A stretch of DNA of 64,000 nucleotides from NCBI GenBank assembly GCA_030549205.1, contig JAUKTV010000010.1, positions 744,001 to 808,000 on the forward strand, written 5' to 3'. The notes under the pieces are model-generated. The model was not told the origin of the DNA. It saw nothing but the letters and a program-made list of their open reading frames with translations, and did not search any database. Positions 53,196 to 64,000 of the stretch are shown in pieces (positions within the stretch are counted from its first letter, which is position 1; each line of letters starts with the position of its first letter). The translations under genes were made by a program, and so were the position numbers. The stretch comes from Apiosordaria backusii. Its lineage: Eukaryota; Ascomycota; Sordariomycetes; Sordariales; Lasiosphaeriaceae.

Positions 53196-55472
53196 CCCCC
53201 ATCTTGCCTGCGTCGTGCTGAACTTTCCACCAACTCCTTAACAACGTTTACTTTGCACCCCGACTTCCCCATCTTCACATTTTTTCTTCCCGTAACTTCC
53301 CACTTTGCGCCTTTGACATTGTGTACCACGGCGGCCCTCAACAGTCCGATGCCGAGCAACGACGGCATTCTCTGCAACAGCCATGCACATCGAAACCAAC
53401 ACTGCCGCTTCCATAATAGTGTCCAGAAAGGAGACGATGGGTAATGTTCTTTTGGCGATGAGCAAGCGGTGGAGGAAACGTCGCCCAACGTGCCTCGCCC
53501 TCCTCAACTAAGGACAAAAGCCTTGTTGCACACCAAAACCCATGAAAAGAAAGGGATGGCGGCGAGTCTCTCGTGGGGTTCTCGCCCACTTCCTCCCAGA
53601 GTAAGTTATCCAAGATAGCGGGAAGCCACAGATCAGAAACGTACCTTCACTACTATCGTCCTGTCGCGTCAGCGTTCGGCCGATTCGTCAGCCACTCGGC
53701 TCACCGTATTGTGAAGTGCGTTCCCCTCAGGTGGGTTTCATGATGCAATGTCATCCTTCATTACTTCGCAAAGAAGGTACGGGTACAGCTCTTTCTTGGT
53801 ATTCCAGCCATTCAAAAGCAGCCGGAGAGCCCAAACATTGGGCTCTCTTCTTCTTCTTTTTCGGTTTTGGTTGACTACCCCATCAATATACGGTCTCTGT
53901 CCTGAACACATGCAGCCCATCTTCCGCCTCACGAATCCTGGTTGAACCCATCAATATCCAGCCTCTCTCTGGGCAGATCTGGAATTGGCCCATCTTCCGC
54001 TCTATGGGTTCTGGTTGACTACCCCATCAATATCCAGCCTCTCTCTGCGCAGATCTAGAATTGGCCCATCTTCCGTTCTATGTGTTCCGGTTGACTACTC
54101 CAACAAGCGGTCTCTTTCTTGAACATCTCCTGCTTCAGCCCATCCTCCACCTGGTGGATCCTGGTTGACGGCCCCATCAAACATACGGCCTCTGTCTTGA
54201 ACACACTCAGTCCCTCTTCCACTCGGTGGATGCTGGTTGACGACTCTATCCTCGAATGGCGGTCTCCTTTCCCTTACCTCGGCTGACACTACTCCCATGA
54301 TCTAGACCTCGGGTCTTCCAAGTCGGACTCTAACCGGGCTTTTCACCCACATCCCCATTAGGAATTCCGAATGACTTGTGAGTGGTTATCAAGATTCATA
54401 CATCTATCATGTCCGTTAAATAGCTGAGACATCAGAAGGTCGCTGACATTCGCTTGTTGTTCGCCGACACAAGACTCCGTTCAGCGTCGCATCGAAACAC
54501 TGGAGCTGCCCCTCCACCACCACCGCCACATCGGGCTCTGTTGGGCAGCGGACAAATTCATGTCTTCCGGAGAAATATTCGGGCTGGCACCCCAGAATGT
54601 GCGTTGATGGCATGGGGCCTGCGAAGGAATGCGAAAGCGTGGTAGACGGGGATGTTGTCTGTTTGGATCAGCAGCGCTCATTGCGCGGGAAACCCATCCG
54701 AAGATTTTTACATTGAGACCTCCTCCTGGTTTTGGACAAATCTGTACATTTTGAGCGGTGGTGTCACATACAGTTGGAACTTTAGAAGAGGATATATCTC
54801 GTCTGTAGGATTTGGGCAGGATGGTCGTGGATCTTGCGACGGTATAATCATGTAGTTACCTAAATGTGACGCAGGATAGGTACCAATGCAGGTGTGAAAT
54901 GCGTGACTGAACAGCATTCATATACCTCAGATTCCAGCTTGACTCGTGGTGAGACCGCAAGTTCGTACTTAATAACGAATTCCAGATGCCACATGCTGCA
55001 CGAGGGGGTTTGTGGTGCTGAGCTGATGAACTGTTGTGAGCCTCGCGAACGGTTATGAGGACTGACAACCAATTATGGTTCATGAACAGCGGGGCCACAA
55101 GCGGGAACAGGGTGCAATTGCTGTCACCACGTTGGAATTTGATTGTCTGATCTGTTCTACGAAGATAACTACCTAACCGGCCTCTAGTTTGGATGACTTC
55201 CAGCCATCTGGTCTTCATGATTCCGCAAGCAAGTTGCGATCACCTTCTGAAGGCAACGCCACAACCACACCCACCTCAGGTTGCAAATCCACTGACGGCA
55301 GCCACTCACGAAAACAAGGAGCCAATTAGCTTGCCACCCCGAACATCACCAAACCTTCCATTACCAAGCCCGCGATGCCTGATTGCCGTAGACCCGGTGG
55401 TCGCGGCTGCGATCATATAGGGCGGCTACCTGTCACTACTCGCCCAAGGTACATTGTCTAGGACGTTTCGGC
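53196..55472. other. Intergenic with decayed minisatellite
   Basis: Contains the array at 53869-54260. A 75-codon plus-strand frame at 55193-55420 and others have no recognisable product. No gene is supported. Confidence 0.45.
53869..54260 (-). repeat. Minisatellite of about 71-79 bp, possibly ex-coding
   Basis: The phrase GGTTGAC (one copy GGTTGAA) recurs at about 53869, 53940, 54012, 54090, 54163 and 54235, each followed by a CCCCATCAA-type string, a CGGCCTCTGTCTTGAAC-like string and a CCCATCTTCC-like string. Read on the minus strand, several copies give a similar peptide phrase (DGVVNQ, DGAVNQDPPGGG, DRVVNQHPPSGR), which suggests a former repeat-containing coding exon. Confidence 0.6.
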
Positions 55473-56324
55473 ATGGACGGTTTGTACTGGGATACTTTTG
55501 GCTTTGAGGACGACCCCTGGGACGACGTTCTCTTCAACCAAGCCCAAGAAGCCATCCGAAAATGTTCGTGCAACCGATACAATGACCGCGATCGGCGTTG
55601 CGTTCGGTGCAAACTCATTCAATTTCTCTCTAGTCGTCGACTTAAAAATGGTCCACCACGAGAGCGAAAATCGTCTCTCGAAATCGTCTCCTCCTCCCTT
55701 GCAAATTGCGCGAACCCTCAGTGCCACAGGTCGGCCTGGCCAGAAGACCCGAGAGACTTGGTAGCTTCGCCGCTCAGCCAAGCGTCCAAAGAGCAGGAAA
55801 GCGAATGGCCTCCACTTGAGTGGGACGAAGAACGGAAAGACAACAGACTCAAGTTGGGGTATTCAAGCCGTGAGGAGTTTGACGATATACTCAGCATGGA
55901 GCGTCATACAATTCTAGAGGAGCCTGAAATGACATGCGACAAAACACCTGCCACAGCGGACACTCGCAACCCCAGGCTAAAGCGGATGGCAGCTGGATCG
56001 GAGCTTTCACGTAGGAGCAACCTGTCGTCGTACCAAAAGCACATCCTTGCCTACAGGCAACGCCACAGGGTATATCACCCTCCACACAACCGCCCAACCT
56101 TTAGCTCGCCCGCGTTGCAGCTCGTATGGGAGAATTGGATATCACACCATCAGCAAGGTTTTGGGGGGTCAAACACGCCTTTGCGGGGAGCAGAAGCTCG
56201 CATCGTATTTGGACAATCGTATAGGAGAGGGATAGCTCACGCAGTAGGGGTCTGGGCCAACTGTGATAGCCACAGTGTCTGGCTTCAACTTTGGTGCTGG
56301 ATTCAACGGCAGCGAGAGAGCTGA
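55473..56324 (+). CDS. Unrecognised protein, about 283 residues
   Basis: Single open frame from the ATG at 55473. No family is recognised. The N-terminus has CSCNRYNDRDRRCVRCK (about 31-47) and later CANPQCH, a spacing that could bind a metal but fits no zinc-finger class I know. The middle is acidic and charged (EWPPLEWDEERKDNRLKLGYSSREEFDDIL), and the C-terminal third is Arg/His/Trp-rich. Amino-acid use in the first 200 residues is protein-like; the end may be altered by a missed intron. Flanking DNA is gene-poor, so it may be accessory. Confidence 0.45.
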   Translation: MDGLYWDTFGFEDDPWDDVLFNQAQEAIRKCSCNRYNDRDRRCVRCKLIQFLSSRRLKNGPPRERKSSLEIVSSSLANCANPQCHRSAWPEDPRDLVASPLSQASKEQESEWPPLEWDEERKDNRLKLGYSSREEFDDILSMERHTILEEPEMTCDKTPATADTRNPRLKRMAAGSELSRRSNLSSYQKHILAYRQRHRVYHPPHNRPTFSSPALQLVWENWISHHQQGFGGSNTPLRGAEARIVFGQSYRRGIAHAVGVWANCDSHSVWLQLWCWIQRQRES

Positions 56325-57237
56325 GACTTTTCGGACAGGCTGTACAGGCACGTACACTTCGGGTCATCTACCTTATCACATCAAGTACACTAACAGTTAT
56401 TACAACAGATTTCACATAAAGCTTTGGAACTGCTAAGTCATTAAAAGGCAAGGCGGTAGTGGGAATAATTCAAGCGATGTAGAGGAGTCGGCTGCCGATA
56501 AGACACTCTGCCACGCCCGGACTCGAGCAACCCGGCTCTAAAGTCCTCACAATCATCATCGACAATGACCAGCCCCCGGGTTCTCCGTTTTTCAAGTTAA
56601 TCATACATTACCTCCTAAGATTTTGCTAATGACCCCCTAAAGTGTCCCAAGCAAAAACTCCCAATACGAAAGACGGCCTTCGCGGCAAAGAGATCACTGG
56701 ACCTGTCAATTAATACCCCTACTTCAACATACACTGGGAACTTGCCTTTCAGGCGGTCGGGTTGGAGATCTGGATGGGCTTATGGGGCAAGGATGGTAAA
56801 GCCCTTTCTGTGCATGGGTGGTGTTCGAAGGAAGTAGTAGTCTGCGACCCTTTGGATTTCCCAAGTAGGCAGATGGTGTTCTTAGTTTTAGATTAGTCTT
56901 GGTGTAGTTGGGGTCCCAGGCCCCCAAATACATGAAAGGTGCGGTATCACTTAGATGCCTCGTTCATCTTTCAACTTACCTATGTTACTTCTTTCCCAAA
57001 ACATAATACAAAGCCCTGGATGTGACTGCCATCACAGAAAGGTGGAGCGAAGCTCCACCCCACCCTACGACGTAATAGCTTGCAGCCATCAACTTACAAC
57101 CAACAACTTACAAGCTCTAACCAACGTCAGGAGATGTCGGCAGCACGGTCAGCACCTTGATTACCCCTCAATTGGCCGATGTTTGGAATTCTTCTTTCTT
57201 TGAGCAGTCGCTAGTGAGTACCCTTATTAGCCTGGGA
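56325..57237. other. Intergenic next to the large AT-rich block
   Basis: Ordinary composition with only short frames; no gene or repeat is recognised. Confidence 0.45.
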
Positions 57238-59020
57238 CTACGCGTAGTACTATTTACAATTACTTATTTTTTTTTATCTTGTTACTATCCTAAAAGAAGA
57301 TAATCACCGGACTACAAAATAGTAAGGATAGGAAGAACGAGTTAACTAGTTTACGCTATTATTATTTTCTTTTATATCTGCTTATCTATAGATTTTATAA
57401 TGCCTATTACGAATGTAAATAATATTAAACTATAAAAAACTAATAATAAGTAAATAATATACTTCTAAACATTCTATTAAATATTTAACTTTCTTTACCT
57501 TAAGTATAAATGACTAGTCAATACCCTTATATTAGTAATTATTTTTACTAGTATATATTTAAAAGCTATTTTTCTTTTTTTTTTTCTTTATAAGTGTTAT
57601 AAGATTCTACACTTCTATAGGACTCATCTAACGTCCTGGTTTACTTTATATAAGTCCTTAAAAAAGCTAATAATTTAGGAGCTCTCAGGAGAAGTTCTTC
57701 ATCTAATTTTTACCTTTTACTATGAGTTATATTATATATAACGTAATTATTATATTCTTATTTCTTTTCTTCTTTTCTATATACAAGTATATTTAGTAAC
57801 CTTCCTAGCCTTAATTTCTTATAGTAAATCTAGCCTTAAAAATACCTTTATATCCTTTTCTGTAAAGGATGCTCTTATTAAGTCTTTTACTTATATACCT
57901 CCTATATTAATTATAAAAGTTTATACAAAGAATTTTCTTAAAAAGCCTCCTAAGGAACTTCTTTTAGATTTTCCTACGAATCTTCTTACGGAGCCTTTTA
58001 TAGATCCTTTTACGGAACTTCCTTTAAAACTTCCTCCGAAACCTCCCCAGAAACTTCTCCAGAAGCCTCTCTTAGGAACTTCCTCTGGGAGCCTCCTCGG
58101 GAGCCTTCTACCTGAACTTTCCACTAGAAAGTTACAACAATAAGCTTTATAAATTATTAAACTTAACTTTAGTTTTTTACTATAATTATAATTAATTAAA
58201 ATATATAAACTTTTTTTATTAAATACTTTATTTACTAAGGCATTCGATCTACTTGTTAAAATATTATAATTTAAAGATTACCTTACTATATTAAATTTTA
58301 AATAGTCCCCTATCCTTTTCTATATTACCGATTTTATATATCTATATAAGCTTAATATACTTTATATAACTTTTATTATATTAAGCTTTTTATATCTAGT
58401 AACGTAGGAATAGTAGAATAGATTTTTTATTATTGGCTGTTTTTTACTTCTAGACTTATTTTAAAAAGAGGCTTCTTTAAGTAACTTTAGTAAGACTTTA
58501 AAATCTATAGTACATAAAGTATAGGTTTATAAACTATATAAGCTTTTAAATAAATATAAAGTAAAACTTAATTTAATTTATTAATTATAGTAGAAGTTAA
58601 AATAAAAAGATACTATGGTTAAACAGAAATTAAAAAAATAGAAATATTAGATAAATATTATATTATATTATTTAAGCTTATTAGTTATTTTAATAAAGCA
58701 TTATAATATATATCGCTTAATATAATAAAAGACTCTATTCTATCCATTTATACTAACTATAGTATACTTACTTATTAGATTAATTTAAAAAGTTTTTAAT
58801 ATAAATATAAAGTAATATCTACTATATATAGTAGCTTAGGTTTATATTAATAGATCCTAATAATCTTTATTTAATTATATTACTTAAGGTATCTTTAACT
58901 ATATATAGATTATATATATAGGTAATTTTAAGCTTTTAAGGTACATATAGCCAGCTTATATACCTTTAAGATATAAATACTTAAACCTAACTATTAAAGT
59001 ATATCCTAGCTTACGTTCTT
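57238..59020. repeat. 1.8-kb AT-rich RIP-type region
   Basis: Almost entirely A/T with dense TA steps and abrupt edges. A less AT-rich island at about 57930-58130 carries a short tandem motif (CTTCCTCCGAAACCT, CTTCTCCAGAAGCCT and similar units). No transposase or reverse-transcriptase frame survives. It is probably one or more RIP-destroyed repeats. Confidence 0.75.
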
Positions 59021-59239
59021 AAACCGCCTTCGCCACCCCGGTGGAGAAGTCCCAGGTCTTGCCGTTCAAATTTGGATTAAACAGATAATACTAGTCTCAG
59101 AGGCTCAGACCAGCTTGCTGTTGGATGTACCCTCGGCTCCACAGCCCCACACTCCCCTAAACCAACCAATCAGAATCCACCAAATCCAACAGCGACAGCT
59201 AGTCTAAGTCCATTCTGCAGTTTTCCTGACTTTATAGCC

Positions 59240-59530
59240 ACCAATATACGGTCTTTCCACTACTACTGGGCCCAATTGGGTGCAATATATATTGGAAGAA
59301 AGGCCTTAAAAAGACGGTCAATTTGGCTGTGGTTGCATGCGGGTAGGCCTTCAATTGACCCAGTGGTGGTAGAAAAGGTGATGTGGTAGATGTAAGTCGG
59401 TGTAAGGCCGGTCTTCCACACCACCTTTTCCACCATTACTAGGCCCAATTGGGTATAATTGATATTGAAAGAAGGCCCTGGAAAAGACGGTCAATTTAAC
59501 ACTGGTTGCATGTGTGTGGGACAACCGGGT
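59240..59530. repeat. Tandem duplication, unit about 174 bp
   Basis: Two diverged copies in direct order. GGCCCAATTGGGT lies at about 59268 and again at about 59442. Each is followed by a TGATATTG/TATATTGG string, GAAAG.AAGGCC, AAGACGGTCAATTT and GGTTGCATG. Differences are scattered. Confidence 0.65.
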
Positions 59531-59598
59531 AGTGTGGTATATGTAGGAGAACGCTGGTGGCAAGTACCTAAGAAGTGCATATAAACCAGGCTTCTCCC

Positions 59599-59691
59599 CG
59601 GCAGCTTAAACAATTAAAACCTTGTTCTCCTCCGCCCCGTTAAAGTAGGCCACTTTAAGCTGGGTGTTAATGCTAACTCGCTTATATGCGC
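59599..59691 (+). repeat. 93-bp perfect direct repeat, left copy
   Basis: Identical over 93 bases to 63140-63232. It begins CGGCAGCTTAAAC and ends CTTATATGCGC. Perfect identity in a RIP-active genome implies a recent event, or a length below the RIP threshold. Confidence 0.95.
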
Positions 59692-59755
59692 ACCGGCTGT
59701 GCTTCTCAGGCTGTGCTGTGTATAGTGAACAAGACAATGAAATTCGCTGCTTACC

Positions 59756-60106
59756 TCATTTAGGACCAAAAAGGTCGTGGCGCATCCAGACGCCCAGGTA
59801 GACAATGGCGGAAACGGCGGCGAGGAGGGTGACAAATTGGTAAAAAAGAAAGCAAAAATGGCGCCAGCAGTCTCGATGGCTAGGGTTAGGAGGGTTAGCA
59901 GAGCATAGTGTATGATCTACTGCATCCCAACAGAAACGGACCGGGAGGGCCCAGCCTCGTGTCAGATTGAGTGACAACGGGCAGCAAGGCCCATTCGGGA
60001 AAGACCTGCACGAGTCGATAAACTCCAGCGACCGACCAGCCCTTACAAGTTTATCGCGAAGTAGAGATAAGTTCGACACAAGAGGAAAAAGAGTTTCAGA
60101 TGCCAA
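59756..60106 (-). CDS. Possible small membrane protein
   Basis: Open frame of 116 residues, not recognised. One clear membrane span near the C-terminus (FYQFVTLLAAVSAIVYLGVWM) ends with MRHDLFGPK. The middle has four Cys. It lies just inside the left 93-bp repeat. Low confidence, since short frames of this size are common here. Confidence 0.35.
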   Translation of the reverse strand: MASETLFPLVSNLSLLRDKLVRAGRSLEFIDSCRSFPNGPCCPLSLNLTRGWALPVRFCWDAVDHTLCSANPPNPSHRDCWRHFCFLFYQFVTLLAAVSAIVYLGVWMRHDLFGPK

Positions 60107-60776
60107 GCCAGCCTTCAGTCACTAACCCTATCTATCAGCCATATCCCACGTGGCCCACATCCTTCCATCATAATCCGTATCCTTCCATCCTGTGACATCC
60201 CCTGTGCCGGTTGCGTGTTGCGTAATCGCCCTAACGTTTATTTATCTCAAACGTATCTTAAAGTTTGCAGATACGAAGCCCTTATCGTCCAAATCACTCC
60301 AAGGAAAATAAATCTGTTGGTTCTAAGCAGTCCTGTGCATGTAAGCAGGACAGGGTGCAAAGGATAGTCAACAACTAATCAGAAGAGTGAAGATGGTGAG
60401 ATCTTAAACAATGATTGTATTGATGATGATGCTTCTAAATCCTAATGCAAGGGAGAGAGGCCTCTTCTTATACACCAAGATCCGGCTATCTGCTATCTGT
60501 GTTCAAGGTAGAATTCAGCCACGAATGGATGCACCGGTTATCAAGCTCAGAGTCAATTGCAGCCATGAGCTCATACCGTGCGCGTATCTGGATCATGCGG
60601 ACCATAAGCTTTTGTGCGCCGGATCGGTCCCGATGTGTGCAGAGCATGTGCGATTGCGTGACCCCTTGGAGATCCAACAAAATATTAAGAGGGAAAGGGC
60701 ATAAATAGATGGCCTCTTCACTTTCTCCTAACTTTCCTAAGACTACAGTCTACATGCTCCCCCCCTAATAGCTACC

Positions 60777-61694
60777 ATGTCCGTCATCAGGCCTTATCCC
60801 CCTCTTAAGGAAAGACACCCCTATTTCCATTGGCGGAACGCAGAAGATGAAGACGACAATATATCCGCGGCCAAAGAGATAAAACGTCAGAATCGACGTA
60901 ATAAAATTCAGCACTTTGTCAAGCGCTGCTTGACGTTTACAAACCTCGATCTCGGACAACCGGCAAACCTTGCCGCGCCACAAGCACGACCCTTTAGGTG
61001 GATGATCTCCTCTTATCACACTCCAGAAGAATACCAAGCTAAAAGCGTTTGGCGGCAATCACCCTGGTATTTATTACTTCGATGTATGCTGATCGATCTT
61101 CCTGAGCAACTTGAGAGCGGAATTGGTACTTCATGGCGAGACTGCCAAGTACAAGAAAAAGGCGAGATGAAATTCCTTACCCGTAAGGCCGGTTGCAGTA
61201 CCTTTCCACGGTTAAAGTGGGGCCGGCGTATTGTCTTTTCAGAACAAACCAAGGACGAGCCTCGATGGCTCACAGGACGCTGGCTTATTGTTGCGTACCT
61301 ATGGAGCGACAGCCGCGAATGGCTACGGAGTGCAAACGTGAAGAACCTACTATCTTTTCAGAATGCATTTTGGTAAGGACCTCTTATATTTAACTATATA
61401 TATATATATCAGCCTAACAAAACAACTTACTCTAGTATCCGCGCCTTTGAAAGAGTCCCTAGTATGCACAGTGGTCACTATTTCGCATACAGACAGTTTT
61501 ACCAGTCCGAAAAGGTATCAGATGAACTCAAGCGGTTGGTTACATTATTCCGCCATGTCGGCTACTATAATGCGCACGCTCCTCTTATCCCACTCTGCCG
61601 GCCGGTCCCAGATACACTCTCAGAACTGAGCCGTCTCATGAATAAGGAGGCGATAGCTCTATTATACACACGTTACAAGAAGGCTGGAGGTTAG
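60777..61694 (+). CDS. Unrecognised two-exon protein inside the repeat-bracketed segment
   Basis: Exons 60777-61372 and 61436-61694, joined in phase 2 across a 63-nt intron (GTAAGG..CTCTAG, branch TTAC), giving 284 residues. No family is recognised. The sequence is protein-like: Arg/Lys-rich near 35-45 (KEIKRQNRRNKIQHF), aromatic-rich in the middle (WRQSPWYLLLRCMLIDLPEQL, WLIVAYLWSDSREWL) and helical at the end (ELSRLMNKEAIALLYTRYKKAGG). No membrane span or signal peptide. It lies within the 3.4 kb between the 93-bp repeats, so it may be cargo of an element, but nothing proves that. Confidence 0.55.
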
Positions 61695-62160
61695 TAGTCG
61701 TTTATTCTACTTTACCCTAGCTTACCCGCCTCACCTAGGTGATGGTACACTTGAATCTGCAGCAACCGGAGGGAACTAGGAAGTGAAAACAACGCGTCTG
61801 TAGACAACTTGAAGGCAGTGCCGTGTACCTCTTATCGAGTCTGGACAGGGACTCGTTTTTGGTAGGAGGGCCCCCTGGTGAAGGCACTTGACGTGAAGTT
61901 GGGAAATTGGTGCTGCTACATCCGGGGAGGGTCAGCTGCCCCAACGTCTGGTATGAGAATTTGGATACAACTCCGCCCGGGATCTCCATCGCTCTAGGCT
62001 GCAGGAAATTCTGCCTGATGGTATCTGTACCTAACTCGCTGAAAATACTTCTTTCGCTGTGCGCGGGCGGACTGTCGAATGTGTGGCGGGTTTAGGAGGT
62101 TAAGGGATAGAGAGGAATCGGAACGGGGAAGAGCATTTGGATCTGATGACTAATCAATCA

Positions 62161-62248
62161 ATATTGAAAATATTGCCGATATCGGCTTATCGATCGATAT
62201 CGATATGGATTATCGATATCGACCAATAAAATATCGTCGCCCACCCTG
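62161..62248. repeat. ATCGAT-rich tract ending in a hAT-like terminus
   Basis: Self-complementary GATATCGAT/ATCGATATC strings at about 62178-62222 lead to TCGCCCACCCTG at 62237-62248, the same 12 bases as the right end of the element at 52804-53195. The left end of this copy is not found. Confidence 0.5.
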
Positions 62249-63139
62249 GTTAATGTTGCGGACTCGGCTTCAGCGTTGTGTGATAGTTGGTTATACGTGT
62301 TAGAGTTAATCGAGGGTGTGGGTTGTAGTGGTATTGTAAGAATGGTAAGGAGGGTGGAGTGTAAAATAGAGGTTTTCAAGACGATAGAGAATGCTGTAGG
62401 AAAGCTTTAGCTGTAAGAATTTATTATAGCTCTGGCTGAGGAGAGAAGAACTTAAATACTTCTGGGTCGCAGGGACCCGTGTCACAAGGACACGAACAGC
62501 CTTAAGGGCTTAGCAGAATTTGGCGAAATTGGAGGCCAAGGTCTGTTGGAATTGTTGCTGCCTTGCAGCATTGCTGGGGACCGGTCTATCTACTGAACCT
62601 AAATGCCATTTGTTGACAAACCCCATCACATGTGCTCTTCCCATGACCTATCTGCCTTGTTAGACCGAGCTTCTGCCGTGAGTTCCCAGAGGGTCGGCCA
62701 TAGTTATGGGTCCTGCGCGGTTGGTTGTTGGCCGGTGTGGCGAAGGGCATCTGGGTTCCGTGCCACCAGCGCCCTAAACACAGCGAACGAGACCCTAGCT
62801 TTCGCCTGGATGGCAGTATCCCAGCGCCAAAGGGGCCGTACCTTTGGCGCATTATGACGATTGCTTTGATTCAGCCTCTAAGACCGGAGATTAGAGGCGG
62901 CCGACAGCTCAGGGAGCGGGTATTATCCCGTTCGTGTTGTTCAAGGCCCGAGGCAGAAGGAATATTAGTTGTGCCAACACCAGTAGTGCAGTGATTCGCA
63001 AGCAGAAAACATTTAGAATGCGCATTTGAACATAGGTGGCCAGTCTGGGATGTGCGATATGCTAGGACTTGCCCACTTCTCATTAGCACGCATGTTGACT
63101 GCCCTAATCTCATTTTTGGTATGTATATAATTACTAAGT

Positions 63140-63232
63140 CGGCAGCTTAAACAATTAAAACCTTGTTCTCCTCCGCCCCGTTAAAGTAGGCCACTTTAAG
63201 CTGGGTGTTAATGCTAACTCGCTTATATGCGC
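63140..63232 (+). repeat. 93-bp perfect direct repeat, right copy
   Basis: Same 93 bases as 59599-59691, 3541 bp downstream. Identity stops sharply at both ends; on the right it is followed by TAGGGG here and by ACCGG at the left copy. Confidence 0.95.
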
Positions 63233-64000
63233 TAGGGGTTGCCGAAGACGAGGTTAAAACCAGGGCGGAGGCCTGATGAAAGCGCTCGTTTACCTGCCGG
63301 GGCGTCGTAGTCTGCAGCCTATTGCTCGATTCTGCGGAAGCACTCTGGTGCGTCCGAGTGCTTGGAAGCGATTGGGGCTGGGCGAAAGTGGTGGTAGGGC
63401 TTGGGGAGCTCCGAGGTGGTTAGGAACTCAATTTCGAGTCCTCCGGGTCCATTACCCCAGCAGAGAAGTTTGAGTGGCTGGTCTGGAGGCGAAGTAAGGC
63501 TTACGTCCAGCTTGCACCATGGGCCCTAAAACCGGGCACCCCGTCGAGCTCTCCCAGGGCCACGCGCGTCGGGTACGCCTGCGGTGGCGCGTTGTGGTGT
63601 ATGGCGAGGAACCGCTCCGGCGAGCTCTCAACGAGCCTCCCTTGAACCTTTCAGCCTGAAAAGGAGGCCCCCAGCAAAGGCCTGTCACGACGATAAGCCC
63701 CGGGGCTGCTGGTGCTTGCCGGATCTCTCATGAGATCCCACCTTAGTTCGTAACTTGCGGCTACCCACCGTCCATACCACCTTCCTACCCTCCATCCACC
63801 ACCGATCTCCTAGCTTGCCAGCATGTGCGAGGAAGGTGCACCTAGTCAGCACCATCAGGCAAACTTCCACCAAACTACCCGGGAGAGGCGGAACGAGACG
63901 TCACGCGCTGTCAGAGAGAGGTACAGGGTGGACTGGGCGGGGCCGAGGTTTCCGTATCCTTCCCTCCGACATATCCTGACCCCACGTGACGAGCCATCTT

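Larger units (their letters stand above)
61695..64000. other. Gene-poor right end
   Basis: No gene is supported. It holds an ATCGAT-rich palindromic tract ending at 62248, the right 93-bp repeat, and GC-rich DNA from about 63240 with many overlapping short frames. Confidence 0.45.

Noticed and set aside
62544..62979. Possible solo LTR starting TGTTGG and ending CCAACA
   Set aside because: The flanking five bases (AGGTC and CCAGT) do not match, and no primer-binding site, polypurine tract or pol remnant is seen.
63415..63465. tRNA-like string with TTTCGAGTCC
   Set aside because: The flanking bases cannot form a T stem or acceptor stem.

Overview
The window reads as nuclear DNA of a filamentous ascomycete, probably a sordariomycete. 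Genes are split by short introns (mostly 50-140 nt) with GT..AG ends and CTAAC-like branch sites. The gene families are typically fungal: Clr5-domain protein, fungal rhodopsin-type membrane protein, SUR7-type tetraspanner, GH18 chitinase with a CBM1, and a cytochrome P450. Several very AT-rich blocks, and a pogo/Fot1 transposase riddled with C-to-T type stop codons, point to repeat-induced point mutation (RIP). The species is inferred only to this level.

Layout. 0.6-5.4 kb is a conserved block: secreted M28 aminopeptidase, a DUF1295/ICMT-like membrane protein and the mitochondrial ATPase Afg1. 5.4-14 kb is an accessory island: AT-rich RIP blocks, the dead pogo transposase, an unrecognised GC-rich gene, a gene with a PD-(D/E)XK nuclease-like signature and a degenerate RecQ-like helicase gene. 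14.5-33.3 kb is a dense conserved block: small membrane protein, CTD-kinase cyclin (Ctk2 type), Clr5/TPR protein, HAD-fold protein with altered catalytic motifs, FBPase/SBPase-family phosphatase, a two-cupredoxin plus ferritin-like secreted protein, SUR7-type protein and a TRAPPC12-like TRAPP subunit. 33.9-47.2 kb is mixed: a coiled-coil repeat gene with an in-frame amber codon, a 5'-truncated and frameshifted membrane-protein gene, a P450, a rhodopsin-like protein, a small secreted cysteine-rich protein and a proline-rich repeat secreted protein. 47-64 kb is gene-poor. It holds the chitinase, two unrecognised genes, a hAT-like miniature element, a decayed minisatellite, 1.8 kb of RIP-type DNA and a 93-bp perfect direct repeat bracketing about 3.4 kb.

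The genes do not form an evident pathway. Secreted or surface functions recur (aminopeptidase, copper/ferritin-like protein, chitinase, small Cys-rich protein, Pro-rich wall-like protein). The other conserved genes are housekeeping. Three genes (26.3, 31.7 and 36.2 kb) need a one-base correction at a G/C run to read through. That is either a sequencing signature or real decay, and should be settled before those models are used.

No convincing new multi-gene system was found. The best leads are the RIP-bounded island with the nuclease-like and dead-helicase genes, the amber-interrupted coiled-coil gene, two miniature elements with identifiable target-site duplications, and the 93-bp repeat pair.
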